Shown piece by piece: positions 23,571-31,835 of a stretch of 36,142 nt of DNA (within the stretch, counting starts at the first letter, position 1; the number at the start of each line of letters is the position of its first letter). The stretch covers positions 1 through 36,142 of the forward strand of contig CAZUMH010000024.1 in assembly GCA_964621645.1 (NCBI GenBank). Reading direction: 5' to 3'. Origin of the DNA: CAZUMH01 sp964621645 (GTDB lineage: Bacteria; Zhuqueibacterota; QNDG01; JAGLOF01). The notes under the pieces are model-generated. The model was not told the DNA's origin, searched no databases, and saw nothing but the letters and a program-made list of their open reading frames with translations. A program made the translations under genes and the position numbers.

Positions 23571-25286
23571 CTATTTTTTCAGTTCCGCTTCCATTTCTTT
23601 CAGGCGTTTTTGATATTCGGCGTTTCCGGGATTGATTTCCAGAGCCTTTTTCTGATACTCGATCGCCTTTTTTAGATTGCCCTGTTTCCAGTATATGAGG
23701 GCGGCGGTGTCCATATAATAGTGATCATTTGGAGCGAGTTCGAGGGAATGCAGCGAAGCCTTGAGGGCGTGCTTGAGGTTTTCTCCCTGCTCGGCCCAGA
23801 ACCAGGCGTAGCTGTTGAGGGTGGCGTGATCATCCCAGTAATCTGCGATGAGCTTGGGCCCGTAGGCCTCGACAGCCTCTTGAGTTTTTCCCATCTTCAG
23901 CAGTACCAGAGCCAGATTCTCAGCCGCGCCCAGATCGGCGGAATTTTTCTCCACCTCTTTACGGGCCAGGGCCAGCGCATCATCGAGATGCTTGCCCTGA
24001 TCGGTCCAGAAGCTGATGAAATAAATGGCAGTGCTGGGGTTATCCAGATACGGTTTAATCGCTTCAGGACCGAATACATTCTCCGCTTCTTCCAGCTTTC
24101 CCAGGTTTATAAAGTTCCTGGCCACGGCATATCGGCGATAGATATTATCGGGATCTATGGATAGTTCCAGACAGATAGCGGCTTCGGCGCTTTCACTATT
24201 CTCTTTCCGGGTAATCCAGAAGTTTGCGTACCGATCCAGTTCATACGCCCATCTGGACTTGCGGCTTTTCAAATACTGATCACCGTAGAGATCCATGAGC
24301 TTGGTGGAGTCGGCGGTCAGCGCTGCTACACTGGCCCGGTTATAATAAGGATTGTCGAAAACGACATTCGTCATGCTAATGATCTTATCGGCGATTTCAC
24401 GGGCCTGGTCCAGGTTCTTTTTTACCCGGAGACAGTAACGGAGATATTCCGTCAGTAGCATGGGAGATGTATCATACTTATCCAGAACGATCTGGAAAAA
24501 CCGGTCTGCGTCCTCTTCCGATCCCATATACATGAAGTAATTGCCCAGTGACATACAGGCGTTTTCGGTGAGTTCGCCGTCCGGGTATTCGATGATAAAG
24601 TCTAAAAGAGGCTGGGTGTCGTTCGTCTGGAAGATGCCGATGGCTAAATTATATTTGGCGTACTCCAGAGCGTTTACCTGATGATCCTCATAATAGGGGA
24701 CGGTGGTGAAACGTGCGACGTCGGCGTTTTTATCCACAATCCGCTGATAAATTTTCTTGGCCTCATCACGGGCGCCTTTTTCAGTGTATTTCCTGGCCAG
24801 CTCGAAGGCCAGCTCAACATTGTCCGGATCTTTCTCGTAATCTTCCACCAACGAGACGAATGTGTTTTCCCCGCGAAGTATTTTTTCCAGCCTTTCCTTG
24901 TACTTCTCGGGCCCCTGATAATACCCCACGGTGCGGTCAATTTCCTTACCTGTTGCATCCGTGTAGACCACGGTGGGATTCCCGACGGGTTTGTACCGAT
25001 TTTTCAGCATAGCGCCGTCTTTGGTGCCCAGCACCACGTAAATGGGAACAAAGTTTTCGTTGATAAAGGGAATATACGTAGGATTTTCGAAGAACTGCTG
25101 ACCCAGCAGTTTACAGGCAGAGGAGCCTCAGCCGCTGCCTGAGAAGAAGTTGATGAGGATGGTCTTGTTTTCCAGCTTGGCCCTCTGCATGGCCTCATCG
25201 AAGCTGCCCTTGAACCAGTTTACTTCCTGGGCCAGGGCCGTAGAAGCCACCAGAAGGATCGCCGCGATGGCAATGACTTTTTTCAT
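23571..25286 (-). CDS. Exported thioredoxin-fold/TPR protein with in-frame UGA (candidate selenoprotein)
   Basis: The ATG at 25286 has AAGGAGG at ideal spacing and opens a signal peptide (MKKVIAIAAILLVASTALA-Q). The frame then reads a thioredoxin-like domain: WFKGSFDEAMQRAK, ILINFFSGSG, a UGA at codon 53 (25130-25128), GSSACKLLGQQFF, PTYIPFINENFVPIYV, NPTVVYTDATG. It continues without another stop to 23571, 571 residues in all. The UGA lies where thioredoxin folds carry their active-site cysteine, with Cys58 five residues on (U-x4-C). Residues about 165-571 are TPR-like helical repeats (for example AFELARKYTEKGARDEAKKIYQ and the C-terminal AIEYQKKALEINPGNAEYQ). A SECIS-like hairpin follows the UGA. 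Alternatives are a nonsense mutation or a sequencing error; a gene caller would start at 25037 and lose the redox domain. Confidence 0.85.
25093..25111 (-). promoter_or_regulatory. SECIS-like hairpin downstream of in-frame UGA
   Basis: On the coding strand AACTGCTG-GGT-CAGCAGTT forms a perfect 8-bp stem, or 7 bp with a GGGUC loop. It begins 16 bases after the UGA and its loop lies 23-24 bases after it, within the usual bacterial range. E. coli fdhF has an AGGUCU apical loop read by SelB; the GGUC is shared. A bulged U as in E. coli is not seen. Confidence 0.6.
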
Positions 25287-25340
25287 GGATCCTCCTTTGC
25301 CGGATGTGAGATGAAAGACTTCATACCTTTTATTCTTGAT

Positions 25341-25369
25341 AATATAATATATTGATTAATGGGTTGCAA
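25341..25369 (-). promoter_or_regulatory. Sigma70-type promoter of the thioredoxin-TPR gene
   Basis: TTGCAA (25369-25364), 17-base spacer, TATATT (25346-25341), about 55 bases before the start codon at 25286. The -10 matches consensus at five of six bases and the surroundings are AT-rich. Confidence 0.6.
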
Positions 25370-25400
25370 GCGGTAAATGATAACGTATTCAATGAAACTA

Positions 25401-25445
25401 ATCCCGCTCTGCCGGATTGAAATCCCGGTATCGGCAGAACGGGAT
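25401..25445 (-). terminator. Hairpin after the small membrane-protein gene, probable terminator
   Basis: ATCCCG/CGGGAT (25401-25406, 25440-25445) and CTGCCG/CGGCAG (25409-25414, 25432-25437) form two stacked 6-bp stems with a 2x2 internal loop, 22 bases past the stop at 25468. The following TTAGTTTCATT is only moderately T-rich. Confidence 0.5.
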
Positions 25446-25467
25446 AAAGATAATTACGGTGCCGGCT

Positions 25468-25845
25468 TCACTTACTCTTGGCCGCGGCTTTGCCTTCGAA
25501 CAGCTTGACTGTTTCATCGTTCAGGAGAGTCCACAGGGAGTAGACACCCAGGGCGGTGCCGAAGGGGATGTTGAGCAGGTCTATGGCCGATATAATGAGA
25601 ATGACGATGCGGGCCCAGGATTTATATTTGAGGAGGCCGATGCCGCCGATAATAGCCGGCACACTGGTCACCAGGGAGATGGTGAGCATGCTCACCGCGA
25701 CAATAGTCAAGACAAACATGGCCTCTTCATCCTGGGACACTACCCCGGAACCGATGAGCACCGCGAAAACGACCGCGGCTAACAGGAGTCCGAGAATGCT
25801 CAGACCAATATGCAGTGTCGCTACCAGTGAGATATGTTTCTCCAT
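25468..25845 (-). CDS. Small four-helix membrane protein, unknown function
   Basis: 125 residues; the ATG at 25845 has a near-perfect AAAGGAGGT site. Four hydrophobic segments at about 8-32, 42-66, 66-75 merging into a Gly-rich turn (VPAIIGGIGLLKYKSWAR), and 79-108, then a basic tail (EGKAAAKSK). The GGIGLLKYKSWAR turn is like that of small DUF4064/YrhK-type membrane proteins, but I do not claim a family. It is a single gene between two hairpins; its function cannot be inferred. Confidence 0.75.
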   Translation of the reverse strand: MEKHISLVATLHIGLSILGLLLAAVVFAVLIGSGVVSQDEEAMFVLTIVAVSMLTISLVTSVPAIIGGIGLLKYKSWARIVILIISAIDLLNIPFGTALGVYSLWTLLNDETVKLFEGKAAAKSK

Positions 25846-25962
25846 GATTATACCTCCTTTTATTCAGCCTCTTATTACTTCTGTGTACGAATCCGGATCA
25901 AAAAAGTTGGATGATCAGGCTTCGAAATTTTATTACCTGGACAGAGGAGCGAGAAAGCGAAT

Positions 25963-25995
25963 CCTCCCCTCCATCGCACTCGCAAGGAGGGGAGG
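25963..25995. terminator. Strong 10-bp hairpin between minus-strand genes
   Basis: CCTCCCCTCC (25963-25972) pairs perfectly with GGAGGGGAGG (25986-25995) around a 13-base loop. It lies about 70 bases after the stop of the GNAT-like gene (26064). There is no T-run, so it may stabilise the message 3' end rather than terminate on its own. Confidence 0.5.
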
Positions 25996-26063
25996 CATAT
26001 AGTCATACTGTCAGGGAAGAAACCCTCTTGACTCCCTCCTGCAGAAGAAATCGTGCACAGCTT

Positions 26064-27239
26064 TTATTTGATCTTTTTTTCATAGATGGTATAGGTCTTG
26101 GAAGGAACGGCACCCATCATCTCAATGAGGCGGATGACCAGAGTGTTATCCTCCAGAACCCAGCCCATGTCGCAATAATCGTATTTGGTGCGGGAATAGA
26201 GTTTCTGTTTCCAGAGCATGACACCGTCCAGGCCGAGGCGGCGGAATTTGGGCTTGACGCCCAGGTAGCCCAGGCGGAATCCCTTGGTCCGGTTTTTAAA
26301 CAGAATCATTTTCAGGGCGCGGATGAGTTCGCAGTGACGGCAGCTGCCGATCTTAGTAAGATGCTCGGAAACATTGGGGACTCCGCCGAAGAAGGCAGCA
26401 GGTTCTCCTTTCACGTAGAGAAAGATGAAGAGTTTTTTATCCATGATCAGCAGCATGTCATCGATGATGCGGTAGAACTCTTCCTGGGTAAAAGGAACAA
26501 AGCCGAAATTGTCATTCCAGGCCGCGTTATAGATGTCGAGCATCTCTTTTTTCCGCACCTCAAGGGGACGTTGGTCCCAGCTTTCAATGGTCACCTGGTA
26601 ACGCTGGATGACCTTCTCCGAGACCCGTATCAGCTTTTCCTCCATGGGATTGGCGGGCTTGACCTCCCAGGATTTGACCCGTTTCACGTTAATAAAACCG
26701 TTTTTTTCAGCCAGGCCCGCGTAATAGGGTTTATTGTAGTGGTAGTACATCACCGGCCGGGAATCGAAGCCTTCTGTTAAAAATCCCGGTGTCGCATCAT
26801 TGACAGGGAGATTCTGGGGGCCGCGGATGGTATCCATGCCCTGTTCCTTGAGCCACGCGGCCGCCGCTTCCAGCAAAGCGTCGGATACCGACTGGTCCTC
26901 GATACACTCGAACTGACCGAAAAAACCGACCTTGTCCTTCCAGTGGGCGTTGTGGTTGTGGTTGACAAAGGCATTGATGCGGCCGACGATTCGTCCCTCC
27001 CTGCGCGCCAGGAAGAAGATCATCTTGGCGTGTTTGAAAAAGAGGTTGTCTTCCTCGAAAAATCCTTTAATGCCGATTAGTGAGAAGCCAAGATATTCGT
27101 AATCGAGCAGGGGGATATATTTGGAATCTTCCCTGTAGTGAATCCAGTGGAAATTGACGAATTCTTTCAAGAGTTTCTTGTCGGTAATGGTAAAACGGAT
27201 TATTTCCACCGGCGCTGCCGTCTGTGAGGATGCTGTCAT
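26064..27239 (-). CDS. GNAT-fold acyltransferase-like protein
   Basis: 391 residues with no signal peptide. The N-terminal half has FFLARREGRIVGRINAFVN and FFGQFECIEDQSVSDALLEA, the strand-turn-helix pattern of GNAT acetyltransferases; the C-terminal half has FLYVKGEPAAFFGGVPN and RLGYLGVKPKFRRLGLDGVM, resembling an acetyl-CoA-binding segment (R-x-x-G-L/A). It therefore looks like a double-GNAT protein of the kind annotated only as N-acetyltransferase in uncultured bacteria; the substrate is unknown. Start at 27239 follows GGAGG (AAGGAGGAGTTCATT). It begins 13 bases after the nitroreductase stop, making it the last gene of the tag-nitroreductase operon. Confidence 0.75.
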   Translation of the reverse strand: MTASSQTAAPVEIIRFTITDKKLLKEFVNFHWIHYREDSKYIPLLDYEYLGFSLIGIKGFFEEDNLFFKHAKMIFFLARREGRIVGRINAFVNHNHNAHWKDKVGFFGQFECIEDQSVSDALLEAAAAWLKEQGMDTIRGPQNLPVNDATPGFLTEGFDSRPVMYYHYNKPYYAGLAEKNGFINVKRVKSWEVKPANPMEEKLIRVSEKVIQRYQVTIESWDQRPLEVRKKEMLDIYNAAWNDNFGFVPFTQEEFYRIIDDMLLIMDKKLFIFLYVKGEPAAFFGGVPNVSEHLTKIGSCRHCELIRALKMILFKNRTKGFRLGYLGVKPKFRRLGLDGVMLWKQKLYSRTKYDYCDMGWVLEDNTLVIRLIEMMGAVPSKTYTIYEKKIK

Positions 27240-27252
27240 AATGAACTCCTCC

Positions 27253-28098
27253 TTATCTTTTTAAGATCCAGCTCGCGATATATTCCAGTTTTCCGGCAAC
27301 CAGGGGAGGAGGAGTCCGAAGCCATGCTCCTTCTATTCCCAGCTGCTGGGTGACAATATCAAAATGACACATGGCGATCCCCATGTCCACTTCCTGAAGT
27401 CTGACGGGATTGTTCAGAGTATCGTATCCCGGCGTCCTCTTGAGGAAGAAATGTACATCTTTTTTCCCCGCATCCAGGCAGACGCGCCAGGGCTGCCGGT
27501 TGGAAGCGGAAGGAGCCAAGCGAACGGCTTCCAGGGCCGGGGCCAGGGAGCCGGCGTCATCCGGAGAAACAGCGGTGGAAAAGTCTCCCTTGAAAAAGAT
27601 CTCTCTCCACGCGCGCCGCCGGTCCGATCCGGCGCCCAGACGGAAGAGGGAATCGATGAGGGATCGTTTGTCGGCGGGATAGCCCAGAGGGGTTACCGCC
27701 GGAATTATCTCGTCATCCTTCAGACCCAGGCGGGCGGCGATCCGGCTTCTTCTAAAGGTTCCGCCCAGCCAGCAGGTTCCGATACCCATGCCGGTGGCCC
27801 GGAGGATGACCATCTCCAGGACAAAACCGAAATCCTCCGAAGCTCCCTCTCCGATTTTTACCCGGCCTGCGAGATAGTGGGGAGCGTTCCTGATAACACC
27901 GTAGGTGGCGATGCTGCCGATTTCATCCCGGTCTGCCGTATCCTTATGCAGCAGCATACAATCAACCCGGTGACCGAAGGGCCCAGTGTCGTGGCTGCGG
28001 GCGAATTCCATGATCTGGTCCAGTTCCTCCTTCCCTAGGGGAAGGGGTGAATAGGTGCGGCAGGATATCCGTTTCTTGACGGTTTCGAGTGTCAGCAA
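27253..28098 (-). CDS. Nitroreductase-family flavoprotein
   Basis: 281 residues. The N-terminus carries KKRISCRTYSPLPLGKEEL, the nitroreductase FMN-phosphate contact region (R-R/C-T-Y/F-x-x-x-P); the middle has VLRATGMGIGTCWLGGTF and PLGYPADKRS, and a late SASNRQPWRVC motif. SASNRQPW normally occurs near the N-terminus of nitroreductases, so the order suggests the 'putative TM nitroreductase' subfamily with swapped elements. It probably binds FMN and uses NAD(P)H; substrate unknown. Its start overlaps the end of tag by 7 bases, so the two are translationally coupled. Confidence 0.82.
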   Translation of the reverse strand: MLTLETVKKRISCRTYSPLPLGKEELDQIMEFARSHDTGPFGHRVDCMLLHKDTADRDEIGSIATYGVIRNAPHYLAGRVKIGEGASEDFGFVLEMVILRATGMGIGTCWLGGTFRRSRIAARLGLKDDEIIPAVTPLGYPADKRSLIDSLFRLGAGSDRRRAWREIFFKGDFSTAVSPDDAGSLAPALEAVRLAPSASNRQPWRVCLDAGKKDVHFFLKRTPGYDTLNNPVRLQEVDMGIAMCHFDIVTQQLGIEGAWLRTPPPLVAGKLEYIASWILKR

Positions 28099-28700
28099 GA
28101 CGGGTATACCCCCTGCGACCCGGTTGCTTCAACCAATTCCTGGTAACGGAAGCAGCCGGTCTCATGATCGTTGACCAGTCCGGATGCCTGCATGAAAGCG
28201 TAACAGATGGTCGATCCGACAAAGGAGAAGCCCCGCAGCTTGAGATCGCGGCTCATGGCGTCTGATTCCGGTGTGGTGGAAGGGATCTGCTCCCAGGAGT
28301 TCCAGGTGTTGATTATGGGCGCGCCGCCGACAAAGGCCCAGATGTAACGGTCGAAGCTGCCGAATTCTTCCTGAACACGCAGATAGGCGCGGGCGTTGGA
28401 AACGGCGGCCTCAATCTTGAGACGGTTGCGGACGATGCCTTTGTCCTGCATGAGACGTTCAATTTTTGCCGGACGGTAACGCGCTATCCGGGAAGGATCG
28501 AAGTCATCGAAAACCTTGCGAAAGCGCTCCCGTTTTTTCAGGATGGTGGCCCAGCTGAGACCGGCCTGAAATCCATCCAGCACCAGAAACTCAAAAAGCT
28601 TCTGGTCGTCATGCAGGGGTACGCCCCATTCATGATCGTGGTAGGGAATACAAAATTCCGGAGTGGTCGATGCAGCCCAGGAACAGCGGTGTACCGTCAT
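28092..28700 (-). CDS. tag: DNA-3-methyladenine glycosylase I
   Basis: Removes 3-methyladenine from alkylated DNA as the first step of base excision repair. 202 residues, close to the E. coli enzyme. Zinc ligands correspond to Cys6, His21 (YHDHEWG), His179 and Cys183 (VNDHETGC). The HhH-superfamily core is seen in FQAGLSWATILKKRERF and GFSFVGSTICYAFMQASGLVNDH, both family signatures. At the position of E. coli Glu38 (LEGQQAGLSW) this protein has Asp (LDGFQAGLSW), a conservative change. First gene of a three-gene operon with the nitroreductase and the GNAT-like protein. Confidence 0.96.
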   Translation of the reverse strand: MTVHRCSWAASTTPEFCIPYHDHEWGVPLHDDQKLFEFLVLDGFQAGLSWATILKKRERFRKVFDDFDPSRIARYRPAKIERLMQDKGIVRNRLKIEAAVSNARAYLRVQEEFGSFDRYIWAFVGGAPIINTWNSWEQIPSTTPESDAMSRDLKLRGFSFVGSTICYAFMQASGLVNDHETGCFRYQELVEATGSQGVYPSC

Positions 28701-28888
28701 GGGGTCGTTTCCGATTCGGAGATTAGGGTTAAATGTGCGGCCGTTTGCACGCCTGTCACTTTTTTAATAAGCAATAGTGTACGCAATCAGAAGGATTAAT
28801 TCAACAATTTTCCTGAAAGATACGTATATTGTCCTTTACCTATACACTGTCGGCGGGCGAATCCAGATATTATCCTGGAGGATTTTTC

Positions 28889-29599
28889 ATGAAAGCCTTG
28901 AAGATTCTCAGCACTGTTTTCCTGATCATCGCCCTGATTCTGGGAGGTATCACAACGATCCTCTATACGGAAACAGGCAAATTCATCAATGCCTCCCGTC
29001 AAACCCGGGGAGAGGTGATCAGCCTTTCCCGTTCCTCCTCGAGCGGAGGAAGCGAATACGATTCACGGGTCTGGTATCCGGTGGTGCGGTTTGTTACCGC
29101 CGAGGGTGACACGGTAATTTTCTTCGGCCGCACGGGCAGTAATCCTCCCGCCTTCCGGACCGGTGAGTTGGTGGCGGTACGCTATAATCCAGCCAAACCG
29201 CAGGCGGCCCGCATCGACACTTTTTTCAGTCTACACCTGGCAGATGTGATCACCGGAGGACTCTCGGTCTTTTTCCTCATTCCCGCGCTGGTAATGCTGC
29301 TTATTATGGGGCGCCGCCGCAGGCTGGATGCCTGGCTGGACCGGGAAGGGCAGCTGGTGACCGCTGAGATGATTCAGGTGGGTTTGAATCGGGCCGTGAG
29401 GGTGAACGGGCGGAATCCCTACCGTATCGTCTGCCAGTGGCATGATCCGGCCGGCAACCAGATTGTTACGTTCTACAGCAGGAATATCTGGTTCAATCCG
29501 GAAAAGTATATCCAGAGTAAATCGATTCAGGTGAAGGTGGATCCCCGAAATTACCGGCGCTACCGGGTGGATACCGGCTTTCTGCCGCGGGAGGGCTGA
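28889..29599 (+). CDS. DUF3592-like membrane protein
   Basis: 236 residues from the ATG at 28889, preceded by GGAGG seven bases upstream (the open frame from 28829 has no such site). Two membrane segments, residues about 5-27 and 112-138, enclose an exported beta-domain with WYPVVRFVTAEGDTVIFFG and GELVAVRYNPAKPQAARID, the DUF3592 pattern. A second soluble domain after the second segment repeats the theme (RIVCQWHDPAGNQIVTFYS ... VKVDPRNYRRYRVD). The function of DUF3592 is unknown. Single gene, divergent from tag and convergent with the cupin gene. Confidence 0.82.
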   Translation: MKALKILSTVFLIIALILGGITTILYTETGKFINASRQTRGEVISLSRSSSSGGSEYDSRVWYPVVRFVTAEGDTVIFFGRTGSNPPAFRTGELVAVRYNPAKPQAARIDTFFSLHLADVITGGLSVFFLIPALVMLLIMGRRRRLDAWLDREGQLVTAEMIQVGLNRAVRVNGRNPYRIVCQWHDPAGNQIVTFYSRNIWFNPEKYIQSKSIQVKVDPRNYRRYRVDTGFLPREG

Positions 29600-29656
29600 C
29601 AGGAGTGCCTTCCGGTCCACGGCGGGGAGGAGTATTCCTGAGCAGGAGGATCTCTT

Positions 29657-30160
29657 TTACCGCCTGGTCAGGCTCAGAATGATATCCTTATGCTGCGGGA
29701 AGCGGCCCAGGAGCTCTTCCCGGGAAAGAAGCGAGAAATCCTCGAATTCGAAGCCGGGGGATACGGTGCAGCTTATGAGGGCGTAGGATTTAGGCGTGAG
29801 CAGCCTGGCCCCGAAAATAGTTCCGGCCGGGATGATCAGCTGCGGCAATTCATCCTTTGATGGATTCCTTCCTACCCGGTGAATGTTCAGCGTGCCTTGC
29901 TGTGAGATACAATAAACTTCCAGCGGAGAACCGTCGTGGAAGTGCCAGATTTCGTCTTGTTTGAGCTGATGAAGAGTGGAGATATCATCGCCTCTGAGCA
30001 GATAATAGATGCAGGTGGAAAAAGAGCGGGAACTACCGTAACGGGATGGCAGGGAGGAGGGAGCGACTGTTTCCCGGCAGCGGTAGGTCTCGCGATACCA
30101 GCCGCCCTCGGGATGGGGCAGCAGGGAAAGCGTGTCGATCCAGTACTGGGCTGTCGGCAT
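29657..30160 (-). CDS. Cupin_5 (DUF985) family protein
   Basis: 167 residues with the DUF985 signatures LLPHPEGGWYRETYR at the N-terminus, RSFSTCIYYLL, DEIWHFHDGSPLEVY (metal-binding His pair of the cupin) and a C-terminal SCTVSPGFEFEDFSLLSREELL. This family is a single-domain cupin of uncertain enzymatic role, often near sugar or amino-sugar genes; no such genes are here. Last gene of the S4-dehydrogenase-nth operon, 37 bases after nth. Confidence 0.93.
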   Translation of the reverse strand: MPTAQYWIDTLSLLPHPEGGWYRETYRCRETVAPSSLPSRYGSSRSFSTCIYYLLRGDDISTLHQLKQDEIWHFHDGSPLEVYCISQQGTLNIHRVGRNPSKDELPQLIIPAGTIFGARLLTPKSYALISCTVSPGFEFEDFSLLSREELLGRFPQHKDIILSLTRR

Positions 30161-30197
30161 GGCATCTCTCCTTTCCTGTGGAAGGACGCATTCGTTT

Positions 30198-30854
30198 CTA
30201 GCGGGATCGCTCCACGTTATGCTTCTCGCACAGATCTCTTACCTGACAGAGACTGCACCAGGGGCTGACCGGTTTGCAGAGGGCCTGTCCGAATGCCACC
30301 AGAATATCGTTGATGGGTATCCACCATTCAGGCGGAAGTTTTTCCCGCAAGGCAAACTCGGTCTTTTCCGGGGTTTTGGTGTTGACGTACCCGAGACGGT
30401 TGCTGATGCGGTGTACATGGGTGTCGACGCAGATCCCTGGTTTGCCGAATCCCAGCGTCAGCACCAGGTTGGCCGTTTTGCGTCCGACTCCCGGCAGCAG
30501 CAGGAGCTCGTCCAGTGTGTCCGGAACCCGGCCCTGGTGCCGGTCCAGCAGGAGACTGCTGACCCGTATCAGGTTTTCCGCCTTGCGCTTGTAGAATCCC
30601 ACTGGATAAATGAGTGTGCGGATTTCCGCTGCAGTGAGCCGCATCAGCTCGTTCGGTGTGGTTGCCCTGGCAAAGAGGCGCCGGGAAGATTCGGTTGTGA
30701 CCTCATCCTTGGTACGCAGGCTGAGGAGGGTGGAGATAAGAACTCGAAAGGGATCGTTGGTCCTCTCCGCCACCAGAGTAACGATCGGTACCTGCCACTT
30801 TTTCGATTCCTTCTGAAGAATCTCCAGCGCCCGAATCATGGTCGCGGTATCCAT
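30198..30854 (-). CDS. nth: Endonuclease III (DNA glycosylase/AP lyase)
   Basis: Excises oxidised pyrimidines and cleaves the abasic strand. 218 residues. The helix-hairpin-helix LPGVGRKTAN holds catalytic Lys126 (E. coli Lys120), followed by CVDTHVHRISNRLG with Asp144 (E. coli Asp138). The iron-sulfur loop is intact: Cys193, Cys200, Cys203 and Cys209 with C-x6-C-x2-C-x5-C spacing. The gene starts 6 bases after the upstream dehydrogenase stop. With tag at 28092, this is one of two base-excision-repair glycosylases in the window. Confidence 0.96.
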   Translation of the reverse strand: MDTATMIRALEILQKESKKWQVPIVTLVAERTNDPFRVLISTLLSLRTKDEVTTESSRRLFARATTPNELMRLTAAEIRTLIYPVGFYKRKAENLIRVSSLLLDRHQGRVPDTLDELLLLPGVGRKTANLVLTLGFGKPGICVDTHVHRISNRLGYVNTKTPEKTEFALREKLPPEWWIPINDILVAFGQALCKPVSPWCSLCQVRDLCEKHNVERSR

Positions 30855-30860
30855 ACCCTG

Positions 30861-31835
30861 TTACTCCAGCACTTCTGGATTAACCAGGTTGGGAGGTCGT
30901 TCGCCTTTGAACCCGGCGATCAGGTTCCCGGCAGCCATTAGGGCCATGCGGGTGCGGCTCTCATGGGTGGCGCTGGCGGTGTGCGGGGTGAGCACCACGT
31001 TTTCCAGGTCCAGCAGGCCAGCCTCTATCTCAGGTTCATTTTCATAGACGTCCAGGGCGGCACCGGCCAGCTCGCCCCGTCGCAGGGCGACGGCCAAGGC
31101 TTTTTCATCCACCACCAGACCGCGGCTCGTATTGATGAGATAGGCGGAATTTTTCATCATTTTCAGTTCGGACTCTCCCAGCAGGTGGCGGGTCTGGGCC
31201 GTGAGGGGAACATGCAGAGTCACTATGTCCGACCGTGTCAGCAGTTCCGCCATCGGCACATATTCCGCGTTGAAATTTTGCTCCAGCTCCTGATTTCTCG
31301 TGCGATCATAATAGAGAATTTTCATGCGGAATCCGGCGGCCCGCTTGGCTACAGCGAAACCGATGCGGCCCGCTCCCATAATGCCCAGAGTGCGGCCCGC
31401 GATCTCTCCCCCAAGAAGGAGCAGCGGACCCCAGCCGTTGAAGCGTCCGGCCCGGGTGAAGCGTTCGCCCTCGCTCACCCGGCGCACTGCCGCAAAGATC
31501 AGGGCCCAGGTGAAGTCCGCGGTGGCGTCGGTCAGCACTCCCGGTGTATTGGTAACCATGATCTTCCGACGGGTGGCTTCCGCCACGTCTATATTATTGT
31601 AGCCTACCGCGTAGTTAGCGATGATTTTTATCCCGGCTGCCGCCTGCAGTACCTCCCGGTCGATGGTATCCGTGAGGAGACAAAGAAGACCGTCACATTG
31701 GTGTACTGCTGCCAGCAGCTCTTCTCTGCTGACAGGACGATCTTCCGGAAATACTTCCAGCCCTGAGAAATTCTCCCTGAGCAGATCGAGTCCGGGATCT
31801 GGAATGCGGCGGCTGACAAAGATGCGTTCTTTCAC
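30861..31835 (-). CDS. D-2-hydroxyacid dehydrogenase (glyoxylate/hydroxypyruvate reductase-like)
   Basis: 324 residues. NAD(P)-dependent reduction of glyoxylate, hydroxypyruvate or a related 2-keto acid. N-terminal catalytic half: FVSRRIPDPGLDLL, IIANYAVGYNNIDV, TNTPGVLTDATADF. Nucleotide-binding Rossmann motif GIMGAGRIG. Catalytic triad: Arg in INTSRG, Glu in YENEPE, His in LTPHTASAT. The TPGVLTDATADF and LTPHTASAT wording is that of GyaR/GhrB-type enzymes rather than phosphoglycerate dehydrogenase. Its start overlaps the S4-protein stop by 4 bases (31832-31835). Confidence 0.93.
   Translation of the reverse strand: MKERIFVSRRIPDPGLDLLRENFSGLEVFPEDRPVSREELLAAVHQCDGLLCLLTDTIDREVLQAAAGIKIIANYAVGYNNIDVAEATRRKIMVTNTPGVLTDATADFTWALIFAAVRRVSEGERFTRAGRFNGWGPLLLLGGEIAGRTLGIMGAGRIGFAVAKRAAGFRMKILYYDRTRNQELEQNFNAEYVPMAELLTRSDIVTLHVPLTAQTRHLLGESELKMMKNSAYLINTSRGLVVDEKALAVALRRGELAGAALDVYENEPEIEAGLLDLENVVLTPHTASATHESRTRMALMAAGNLIAGFKGERPPNLVNPEVLE

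Noticed and set aside
25004..25198. 64-codon minus-strand frame overlapping the UGA region of the thioredoxin-TPR gene
   Set aside because: It is a different frame with Ser-rich, unstructured translation; the frame through the UGA encodes the thioredoxin fold.
23571..25286. Reassignment of UGA to Trp or Gly as explanation for the in-frame UGA
   Set aside because: Several genes in the window end at UGA where the family ends (for example 4317-4319, 13069-13071, 23048-23050), so UGA is a normal stop here.
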